The notes beneath the pieces were generated by a model that did not search any database, was not told the origin of the DNA, and saw nothing but the letters and a program-made list of their open reading frames with translations. From Clostridiaceae bacterium (GTDB lineage: Bacteria; Bacillota; Clostridia; Clostridiales; Clostridiaceae): a stretch of 5,054 nucleotides of DNA. The number at the start of each line of letters is the position of its first letter. Positions within the stretch are counted from its first letter, which is position 1. The DNA lies in the NCBI GenBank assembly GCA_003510765.1, contig DOKV01000020.1:1-5054 (forward strand). The letters run 5' to 3'. The position numbers were made by a program, and so were the translations under genes. Below, piece after piece: positions 1 through 5,054 of the stretch.

Positions 1-848
1 ACGATGAAGTCGGCTTCTTGATAGACTCCGTAGGCCAAAGCCATGTCTGTGGCTGTGTCACAGGCGTGTAAGGAGAGGACCACATCAATTTTTCGTGGAT
101 CTTTAAAGTCCTTTACATCCATGGCATGAAATTCCATATTGCGATACCCAAGGGTTTTCTGGATCTTCTTGGAGGTCTCAATGACTTCAGGAGAAATATC
201 AATACCGATGAAGTGGCATTTCATGCGCTTCACTTCTGTGAGATAGTAGTTGAGCACAAAGCTCAGGTAGCTTTTGCCGCAACCCACGTCCATGATGTAG
301 AGGGTCTCTTGCTTCTTCAATGCACTAAACTGAGCATCTAGGAGCTCCACATAGCGATCGATTTGATTGTACTTTCGGATTTTATCGTTTTTGATTTTCC
401 CTTCTTTACTCATGATGCCGATGGCCTTGAGAAGAGGGGCGGCTTTTTCTGCTTTCACATAATACTCTCTGCGAAGTAGTGTAGAAGTAGCTTTGGGCTC
501 CTCTTTGTTGTCATATTTCAACGTTTCGGTATGCATGGTAACGCCTTTTTGAGAGCCTTCAATGAGGAGCTTTGTACCGCGCTCTTCATAGGTCAAAACC
601 AGGGCTTCATAATGGGCAGCCTCTTTTTTGATGTCTGCCAAAACCTCTTCAAAAGACAAGGTTTTGGTGGTGCCTTGATAGTGATAGGAGAGGATATCTT
701 GAGAGGAGAGGGTGGCTGCTCCTTGGATGGTCTTTAGGCCAGTTTTATAGGAGATGTTCAGGCCTGTGAAAAGATCCTTGTTTTCTTGAAACCTCGTGGA
801 GAGGCCAAGAAAAAAGAAGGAGAGTTTATCCAGGGATGTTTTATTCAT
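1..848 (-). CDS. SAM-dependent methyltransferase, Methyltransf_32-like (3' end outside window)
   Basis: This open frame on the minus strand starts at ATG 846-848 and runs without a stop to the left edge, giving 282 codons; the C-terminus is missing. A Shine-Dalgarno GAGGTGA (complement of 855-861) lies 6 nt before the ATG and supports the start. The first ~140 residues show no motif I recognise. Residues 159-166 (KYNQIDRY) lead into a Rossmann-type methyltransferase domain. Motif I, the SAM-binding loop DVGCGKS, is at 187-193. The acidic end of strand 2, GIDIS, has D217, expected to contact the SAM ribose. SLHACDTATD at 259-268 resembles the S-K-H-L-C-G-x-A-T-D motif of TRM13 and the related segments of METTL25 and GSTCD. 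From family knowledge this places it in the Methyltransf_32 group, some of whose eukaryotic members modify RNA. The substrate of the bacterial proteins is unclear, and RNA is only a guess. The protein should be cytosolic: no signal peptide or membrane segment is visible. It is transcribed divergently from the transporter operon. Confidence 0.85.
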   Translation of the reverse strand, partial: MNKTSLDKLSFFFLGLSTRFQENKDLFTGLNISYKTGLKTIQGAATLSSQDILSYHYQGTTKTLSFEEVLADIKKEAAHYEALVLTYEERGTKLLIEGSQKGVTMHTETLKYDNKEEPKATSTLLRREYYVKAEKAAPLLKAIGIMSKEGKIKNDKIRKYNQIDRYVELLDAQFSALKKQETLYIMDVGCGKSYLSFVLNYYLTEVKRMKCHFIGIDISPEVIETSKKIQKTLGYRNMEFHAMDVKDFKDPRKIDVVLSLHACDTATDMALAYGVYQEADFI

Positions 849-928
849 GGTTTGTCACCTCATTTTCAGTTAGAAAGATGCAAAGGGGTAGACAAAAGAC
901 TCTAGGAACGATTCTTGAGAGCCTCTTC

Positions 929-1001
929 TTGGGAATTAATTTACCCAATGCTTCTATTATATTATATCCCAATGGCTTATAATAATGTATATATAATTGG
1001 G
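929..1001. promoter_or_regulatory. AT-rich divergent promoter region with four TTGGG/CCCAA boxes
   Basis: The 195-bp spacer 849-1043 separates two divergent genes and holds no credible gene. Four copies of one pentamer occur: TTGGG 929-933, CCCAA 944-948, CCCAA 968-972 and TTGGG 997-1001. They form two inverted pairs. The two middle copies also sit in longer direct repeats, CCCAATGCTT at 944 and CCCAATGGCTT at 968, 24 bp apart. Perfect TATAAT elements lie between or against the boxes: on the plus strand at 978-983 and 992-997, and on the minus strand at the complements of 956-961 and 961-966. None has a good -35 at 16-18 bp, so I cannot assign the actual promoters. The pattern suits an activator or repressor binding site controlling one or both genes, but this is inference from spacing alone. 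Confidence 0.4.
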
Positions 1002-1012
1002 AGAAATCTCTT

Positions 1013-1018
1013 TTGACA
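1013..1018 (+). promoter_or_regulatory. Consensus -35-like TTGACA without a clear -10
   Basis: A perfect sigma-A -35 hexamer, TTGACA, lies 25 bp before the ATG of the first transporter gene. At 15-19 bp downstream the sequence is TACTTC/CTTCAT/TTCATA, which are poor -10 elements, and a promoter here would start transcription at or inside the start codon. It is therefore probably not the main promoter, unless the mRNA is nearly leaderless, which would make the GAGGT Shine-Dalgarno at 1030-1034 useless. Confidence 0.2.
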
Positions 1019-1043
1019 ATAAGAAATACGAGGTACTTCATAC

Positions 1044-2213
1044 ATGCAACAAAAGAAAATCAACAAATTTGGCGTGGTACTAATCTTCACGCTGATGTTT
1101 TTAGCCCCCTTCATTGAAAATACCAGAGGCATCTTTATTCCAATTTTTAAAGATGATTTTTCCGTGTCCAATACAGGGATTTCCTCCATGATCACCATAG
1201 TCTCTTTGGCAGGCATGGCTGTAACCTTCATAGGTGGCGCACTCATTGAGAAGCTTGGCCAAAAGAATACGGTACTTTTAGGCATTCTGCTGCTGATTGT
1301 GGGTATTCTAACCCAAGCCCTTTCAGGAAGCTTTGCTGTGTTTTTCCTAGGCTTTATCCCCATTGTGGCAGGGCTTAATATTTACAACGTGGCATCCAAC
1401 ACCATGGTGCCCTTGATTTTTGTGGGTTCTTCCACCCTGGCCATGAATCTATTTCATTTCATGTATGGGGCAGGATCCACAGTGTCGCAAAACGCCATTG
1501 GGGTACTTCTTGATCGGCATGTTACTTGGCGAACCATTTACTTGTTCATTGCAGCGCTATACGCCTTTGTCTTCATCGCCTTTCGCTTTGCGAAGCTACC
1601 TGATGAAGAAAAGGTGTGGGTGAAAGAAGGGGAGCCTTCTATTTTCAAGAACCCCATGCTTTATATTATTGGTGCAGCCCTAGGCTTTTATGTGTTTGCG
1701 GAGCAAGGGATGAGCCTTTGGCTCACCAACTACTTGAAAGAGGGATTTGGTTTAAGAGAGAGTGTAGGCGCCAGATACCTGGGCATCTTTTTCTTTGTTT
1801 TTGCCATCGGCAGGCTTTTGGGAGGCTTTGTGGTACAAAAGACTGGGGTCTTACGAACCGTTGTCTTTTCTCAAGTCCTTGCCCTACTGCTCCTTTCTCT
1901 AGGTATTGTCTTAGGTGTGGATTATGTGATCATCATCAGTATTTCAGGACTGTTTTTTTCCATTGTCTTTCCTTCCACCATGTCCTTGGTTTCCAAGCTC
2001 TTTAAAGAGCGTCCAGGCTTTGCCACAGGGTTCATTATGACCATGGTAGCGTTTATTTTAAACATCATGAATCTCTTCATGGGGATTCTTATGGATGTCA
2101 TGGGTCCAAAGCTGGCCATCTATTTGCTGCCCATATCCATGGTCATCTCCTTAACCCTTGTGGTTTATATCAAGCTGAAGGTGGGCCATATTTTAGAACC
2201 CAAGACCACGTAA
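1044..2213 (+). CDS. MFS permease, FHS/FucP-like, 12 predicted membrane segments
   Basis: This 389-residue, very hydrophobic protein has the length and pattern of a 12-helix major facilitator: about six segments over residues 8-184, a charged cytoplasmic loop at ~185-203, and six more over ~204-378. An MFS motif-A-like loop follows segment 2 (GGALIEKLGQKN, 64-75). Segment 1 carries the charged residues E25 and R28. Segment 5 contains the glycine-rich LFHFMYGAG stretch (136-144). Segment 7 contains Y216, E220 and W226 before NYL, and segment 8 has FAIGRLLGG (253-261). The segment 5, 7 and 8 features resemble the FHS (fucose permease) group, whose known members are proton-coupled sugar transporters, but substrate and direction cannot be read here. 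The start is ATG 1044, with GAGGT at 1030-1034 and a 9-nt spacer. It is the first gene of a probable three-gene operon, 31 bp before the acetyltransferase gene. Membership of MFS is firm; the subfamily is a tentative call. Confidence 0.9.
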   Translation: MQQKKINKFGVVLIFTLMFLAPFIENTRGIFIPIFKDDFSVSNTGISSMITIVSLAGMAVTFIGGALIEKLGQKNTVLLGILLLIVGILTQALSGSFAVFFLGFIPIVAGLNIYNVASNTMVPLIFVGSSTLAMNLFHFMYGAGSTVSQNAIGVLLDRHVTWRTIYLFIAALYAFVFIAFRFAKLPDEEKVWVKEGEPSIFKNPMLYIIGAALGFYVFAEQGMSLWLTNYLKEGFGLRESVGARYLGIFFFVFAIGRLLGGFVVQKTGVLRTVVFSQVLALLLLSLGIVLGVDYVIIISISGLFFSIVFPSTMSLVSKLFKERPGFATGFIMTMVAFILNIMNLFMGILMDVMGPKLAIYLLPISMVISLTLVVYIKLKVGHILEPKTT

Positions 2214-2244
2214 ACGAACCAGAAGAAATGGAGAGGAGTAGCAT

Positions 2245-3180
2245 ATGAGAGAAACACAAAGGATTACATCAGAGGCCATTAAGGATACGGATCAAAAGGA
2301 ATTTATTTTGAGAGATTTGGACCGGATCACCATAGGGCGATACAACCTTTTGGAAACGAACCATGCTCAGCGATGCGTCATGATTCGTCTACGGTTCTAT
2401 AAAGAAGACCGCCTTTTGTTACGGGCTGTCCTAAAGTTTTTGGCCAGTACCTTTTTGTTCAAGGGAGATCTTTATAAGTTGAACATCTTGGTGGCCGATG
2501 AAGTGTCCACAGTACCTTTTACGGAGCTGGGGTATACCTTGGAGGGTATTTTGGTGGCCAACCGTTATGAAGGTGGCCAATTGGAAAATGAATACCTCTT
2601 TGGCACTGATGCCACAAGATTCAATCAGCTTAGAGAATTCAAACTTTTGGCATTGGAGGGGACAAGGGTGAAACTGTCTTTGGCCTCTCCAGAAAAAGCA
2701 GAAGAGTATCTCACTTACTATATGGAGAATCGAGAATTTCTCAAGCCCTTTGAGCCCCAAAGACCTCAAGACTTCTACAGTTTGGTAGGACAAAGAAAAG
2801 CTTTGGATGAAAGCTTCAAGCACTACTTAAATGGGTTGGCCATCAATTTTGGGGTGTATCTAGAGGGGAAGCTCATCGGCAAGGTGCAGCTGTCAAACCT
2901 TGTGTATGGAGGGCTTAGAAGTGCCCATCTAGGGTATGCTTTGCATCGAGACTATGAAGGGCGAGGGCTTATGAAAGAAGCCCTGGAAGTGGTGATTCAG
3001 TATGCCTTTGACGAGCTTTTACTGCATCGACTGGAAGCTTCCACCCTCCTCTATAATGAGAAATCCAAAAAGGTCTTAAAGGCCTTGGGCTTTACCTATA
3101 TTGGAAGAAATGAAAAGTATCTGTACATCAATGGGCAATGGCAAGACCATGATACTTTTGCACTGATCAAGAAGTCTTAG
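2245..3180 (+). CDS. GNAT N-acetyltransferase with two GNAT-like halves, RimJ/RimL-type C-terminal domain
   Basis: This is a 311-residue soluble protein, nearly twice the length of a single-domain GNAT enzyme (~150-190 residues). The C-terminal half (~140-311) is a complete RimJ/RimL-type domain. FLKPFEPQRP is at 165-174, the acetyl-CoA pyrophosphate loop RDYEGRG is at 235-241, and the conserved asparagine-serine pair N271/S274 precedes LGF at 281-283. It should transfer acetyl from acetyl-CoA to an amine. RimJ and RimL act on N-termini of ribosomal proteins, but most homologues have unknown or small-molecule substrates. Residues ~28-135 also look GNAT-like, with D85/S88 before LGYTLEG (95-101), but the loop glycines are replaced (D55 and L57), so this half is probably not catalytic. 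The start ATG 2245 follows GAGGAG (2233-2238) by 6 nt. The gene sits between two permease genes with gaps of 31 and 23 bp, suggesting that its substrate or product is transported. Confidence 0.87.
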   Translation: MRETQRITSEAIKDTDQKEFILRDLDRITIGRYNLLETNHAQRCVMIRLRFYKEDRLLLRAVLKFLASTFLFKGDLYKLNILVADEVSTVPFTELGYTLEGILVANRYEGGQLENEYLFGTDATRFNQLREFKLLALEGTRVKLSLASPEKAEEYLTYYMENREFLKPFEPQRPQDFYSLVGQRKALDESFKHYLNGLAINFGVYLEGKLIGKVQLSNLVYGGLRSAHLGYALHRDYEGRGLMKEALEVVIQYAFDELLLHRLEASTLLYNEKSKKVLKALGFTYIGRNEKYLYINGQWQDHDTFALIKKS

Positions 3181-3203
3181 GGAAGAAGAAGGGGAGGACG
3201 AAC

Positions 3204-4454
3204 ATGACAAAAGAAGAGAGAAGTTGGGTTTTACAAGACTTTGGAAATTCTGCGTACTCCATCACCATTACCACGGCAATTTTACCGATTTTCTTTAAAG
3301 GGGTGGCAGCCAGTCACCTGCCAGATCATATGTCCACGGCCTATTGGGGCTATGCCAACTCTTTGGCGACCCTACTCATTGCTCTGTTGGCTCCTTTGCT
3401 GGGGACCATTGCGGATTTTAAAGGGGTAAAGAAAAGGCTCTTTTCAGCCTTTACCCTCACCGCCATTCTATCTTCTGCCCTGCTGGCCACGGTGGGAGAG
3501 GGGCAGTGGGTGTATGCTTTGGTGATTTATGTCATTACGGCGGTGGCCTTCAATGGGTCCAGCATATACTATGATGCGTTTTTGACGGATGTTACCACTG
3601 ATGAGCGGATGGATGATATTTCTGCCAAAGGTTTTGGCTATGGCTATCTAGGAGGTACCATTCCCTTTGTGATTTCCCTAGGGCTGATTTTATCAGCGGA
3701 ATCCTTGGGGATTTCGGTAACCTTTGCCACCCAGATGGCGTTTCTCATCACCGCCCTTTGGTGGATGGTGTTCACGGTGCCCATGCTGAAAAATGTGCAT
3801 CAAAAATACTACATAGAAGGGGAGCCCGCCAAGATCAAAGAGAGCTTCAAAACCCTTTGGAAGACCTTGCTGGACATTGTGAAAAACCGCATGGTACTGT
3901 ACTTCATGATTGCTTACTTTTTCTACATTGATGGGGTGCATACGGTGATCACCATGGCCACGGCTTACGGCATCGATGTGGGCGTAGATGCGGATCGACT
4001 GCTGATTATTTTGGTGGCCATACAGTTGGTAGCCTTTCCCTTTGCCATCTTGTATGGGAAACTGGCCAAGGTGTTTGGGGCACGGAAAATGATCATGGTG
4101 GGGATCATCACCTATACCATCATTTCCATCTATGGCTTCTTTTTGAAAACGGAGCTGGATTTTTGGATCCTGGCCATGATGGTAGCCAGTGCACAAGGTG
4201 GTATACAGGCGCTATCTAGATCTTATTTCGGGAAGCTCATCCCTAAAAATAAATCCGCTGAGTATTTTTCCATCTTTAATATTTTTGGCAAGGTCTCCTC
4301 TATTTTCGGACCCTTGCTCATGGGCTTTGTCATTTATGTTACAGGGGAAACCCGCTATGGTATTTTGAGTCTTATTCTATTGTTTGTTTTAGGGGCGTTC
4401 TTCTTTTTAAAGATTAAAGAAGAAAAAGCGGAAGATTCCCCCTTGAATTCCTAG
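3204..4454 (+). CDS. Atg22/UMF1-family MFS permease
   Basis: This 416-residue polytopic membrane protein has the hallmarks of the Atg22-like (UMF1) branch of the major facilitator superfamily. Near the N-terminus is W8 followed by QDFGNSAYS (11-19), the family's W-x-x-x-D-x-x-N-S-A signature. A motif-A-like loop GTIADFKGVKKR is at 67-78, YYDAFLTDV at 122-130, and the glycine-rich AKGFGYGYLGG at 141-151. FYIDGVHTVI is at 240-249, and the highly conserved QGGIQALSRSYFGKLIP runs from 331 to 347. Twelve or so membrane segments are expected, with a central charged loop at ~195-225 and a short charged C-terminal tail (KIKEEKAED). Yeast Atg22 exports amino acids from the vacuole; the substrates of bacterial homologues are largely unknown, so only transport of a small molecule is inferred. 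AGGGGAGG at 3190-3197 lies 6 nt before ATG 3204. It is the last gene of the probable operon, 23 bp after the acetyltransferase gene. Confidence 0.92.
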   Translation: MTKEERSWVLQDFGNSAYSITITTAILPIFFKGVAASHLPDHMSTAYWGYANSLATLLIALLAPLLGTIADFKGVKKRLFSAFTLTAILSSALLATVGEGQWVYALVIYVITAVAFNGSSIYYDAFLTDVTTDERMDDISAKGFGYGYLGGTIPFVISLGLILSAESLGISVTFATQMAFLITALWWMVFTVPMLKNVHQKYYIEGEPAKIKESFKTLWKTLLDIVKNRMVLYFMIAYFFYIDGVHTVITMATAYGIDVGVDADRLLIILVAIQLVAFPFAILYGKLAKVFGARKMIMVGIITYTIISIYGFFLKTELDFWILAMMVASAQGGIQALSRSYFGKLIPKNKSAEYFSIFNIFGKVSSIFGPLLMGFVIYVTGETRYGILSLILLFVLGAFFFLKIKEEKAEDSPLNS

Positions 4455-4471
4455 GGTATTCTCTATATACT
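4443..4471 (+). promoter_or_regulatory. Candidate sigma-A promoter for the downstream kinase gene
   Basis: TTGAAT at 4443-4448 (4 of 6 matches to TTGACA) and TATACT at 4466-4471 (5 of 6 matches to TATAAT) are separated by an ideal 17 bp. The -35 lies within the final codons of the Atg22-like gene. The predicted transcription start near 4478 would give a leader of about 110 nt before ATG 4591. It is the best-spaced promoter-like pair I found in the 4455-4590 spacer, but it rests on consensus matching only. Confidence 0.45.
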
Positions 4472-4512
4472 TATTGAGGTATTTAACATAACCACCTGAA
4501 GAGAGAGGGGAG

Positions 4513-4537
4513 AAACCCGTTGATGTTCAATTGGTTT
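4513..4537 (+). other. Imperfect hairpin in the 4455-4590 spacer (possible weak terminator or leader structure)
   Basis: AAACC (4513-4517) pairs with GGTTT (4533-4537), and inside it TTGA (4520-4523) pairs with TCAA (4527-4530) around a TGT loop. They are joined by one G-U pair and one C/T mismatch, giving a symmetric stem of about 10 pairs. Only one T follows the stem before AAA, and the stem is AT-rich, so it is a poor intrinsic terminator. It might weakly terminate the transporter operon, or fold in the 5' leader of the kinase mRNA. No other convincing terminator is visible after 4454. Confidence 0.3.
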
Positions 4538-4580
4538 TAAATAGAGAGTCAAATCCTTGGAAAGATTCTTGTGAATATAT

Positions 4581-4585
4581 GGAGG
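4581..4585 (+). promoter_or_regulatory. Ribosome binding site that decides the kinase start
   Basis: GGAGG lies 5 nt before ATG 4591. An in-frame ATG four codons upstream, at 4579-4581, overlaps this Shine-Dalgarno by its last base and has no comparable purine-rich sequence before it. Start 4591 is therefore preferred, giving the N-terminus MSYNGIIIFGEMGSGKD. Confidence 0.75.
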
Positions 4586-4590
4586 TAAAT

Positions 4591-5054
4591 ATGAGTTATA
4601 ATGGTATTATTATTTTTGGAGAAATGGGTTCTGGAAAGGACACCTTGGCAGATTTCATCATTGAACTGGAAACCAAGACTAAAAAATATGGTTTGGGAGA
4701 CATCATTCGCAACATGAAGCCCATCGTGTCCATCTCCCCTGAGTGGTCCGGCAACGAGCGTGGGTTCTTCCAATTGGTGGCGGATAAGCTTCGCGAAATT
4801 GATATGAACATTCTCAATAAGTTTGCCTTATCTAGAATGATCACAGAAAATGCAGCGCTTCATAAAGTATCTCAAGAGACCAAATGGGAAGACATCTATG
4901 AGAATCTTCGACGGGTAAATCAAGAGATCCTGCCCATGATTGTGGGGGGGCGTACAAAGGACGACTTTGACTTCTGGAAGAAGGCAGGATTCCTTATTGT
5001 AGGCATCACCGCCACCAAGGAAAATCGCTTCCATAGATTGGTGCTTCGTGATGG
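4591..5054 (+). CDS. P-loop nucleotide-kinase-like protein (3' end outside window)
   Basis: The frame is open from ATG 4591 to the right edge: 154 codons plus two bases. A short strand (GIIIF, 5-9) leads directly into a Walker A loop, GEMGSGKDT at 10-18, with K16 placed to bind the nucleotide phosphates. The GKD-T form, with aspartate after the lysine, is typical of small-molecule and nucleotide monophosphate kinases such as phage-type dNMP kinases, rather than of AAA or ABC ATPases. Later, GGRTKDDFDFWKKAGFLIVGI (119-139) followed by TKENRFHRLVLRDG (141-154) matches the usual layout of such kinases: a strand-end site, then a strand, then a charged, arginine-rich lid-like segment. A dephospho-CoA-kinase-like or dNMP-kinase-like enzyme is the best guess; I cannot name the substrate. 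The protein should be cytosolic. It lies 136 bp after the transporter operon on the same strand and may have its own promoter at 4443-4471. Confidence 0.8.
   Translation, partial: MSYNGIIIFGEMGSGKDTLADFIIELETKTKKYGLGDIIRNMKPIVSISPEWSGNERGFFQLVADKLREIDMNILNKFALSRMITENAALHKVSQETKWEDIYENLRRVNQEILPMIVGGRTKDDFDFWKKAGFLIVGITATKENRFHRLVLRD

Noticed and set aside
126..737. Two plus-strand open frames at 126-341 and 531-737
   Set aside because: Both are in the exact antisense codon register of the methyltransferase gene, which has clear SAM-binding motifs and a good ribosome binding site.
1001..1010. Short palindrome GAGA-AA-TCTC before the first transporter gene
   Set aside because: The 4-bp arms around a 2-nt centre are too small to form a stable structure or to be called an operator.
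841..1041. Minus-strand 66-codon open frame filling the divergent spacer
   Set aside because: It covers the AT-rich promoter-like spacer, has no convincing Shine-Dalgarno before its ATG, runs into the methyltransferase start in another frame, and its translation resembles no family I know.
977..1363. Minus-strand 128-codon open frame
   Set aside because: It is antisense to the start of the FHS-like permease and its low-complexity translation matches an antisense shadow.
1616..3840. Similar EGEP sequence (AGAAGGGGAGCC at DNA level) in the central loops of both permeases, near 1625 and 3818
   Set aside because: The match is only about 12 bp, the surrounding proteins are from different MFS families, and a charged central loop easily yields such a similarity by chance.
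3693..4196. Minus-strand 167-codon open frame, rich in His and Gly
   Set aside because: It lies wholly inside the well-supported Atg22-like gene. The His/Gly/Asp-rich translation is the typical complement of Met/Ala/Ile/Pro-rich membrane-protein codons.
4460..4547. Inverted repeat TCTCTAT (4460-4466) and ATAGAGA (4541-4547)
   Set aside because: The arms are 7 bp and 74 bp apart with no U-tract. This is too weak for a terminator or an operator without supporting evidence.

Overview
The window looks like ordinary chromosomal DNA of a Bacillota (Firmicutes) bacterium, most likely a clostridial lineage. The basis is moderate G+C with AT-rich spacers, strong purine-rich Shine-Dalgarno sequences (GGAGG, GAGGAG, AGGGGAGG), short intergenic gaps, frequent AGA/CGA/GGG codons, and protein families common in that phylum. 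This is inference; no rRNA, tRNA or other marker gene is present. I see no mobile element, CRISPR array, RNA gene or long repeat.

Layout. (1) Positions 1-848, minus strand: the first 282 codons of a SAM-dependent methyltransferase of the Methyltransf_32 type (relatives of TRM13/METTL25/GSTCD); its C-terminus lies beyond the left edge. (2) Positions 849-1043: a 195-bp divergent spacer with an AT-rich core, several TATAAT elements on both strands and four TTGGG/CCCAA boxes. (3) Positions 1044-4454, plus strand: three closely spaced genes (gaps of 31 and 23 bp), probably one operon. They encode an MFS permease resembling the FHS/FucP group, a 311-residue GNAT acetyltransferase with two GNAT-like halves, and an Atg22/UMF1-type MFS permease. 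(4) Positions 4455-4590: a spacer with a candidate sigma-A promoter that begins inside the last codons of the preceding gene, and a weak hairpin. (5) Positions 4591-5054, plus strand: the first 154 codons of a P-loop nucleotide-kinase-like protein, cut by the right edge.

The central operon joins an acetyltransferase to two membrane permeases from different MFS families. A plausible but unproven reading is that a small molecule (amino acid, amine or drug-like compound) is carried by one permease, acetylated, and carried by the other. The most interesting observation is internal to the acetyltransferase. Its N-terminal half aligns without gaps over about 39 residues at a fixed offset of 184 with the RimJ/RimL-like C-terminal half. 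At that offset the two glycines of the acetyl-CoA-binding loop are replaced, so the N-terminal half looks like a catalytically dead pseudo-GNAT domain. The methyltransferase and the kinase appear to be independent flanking genes.
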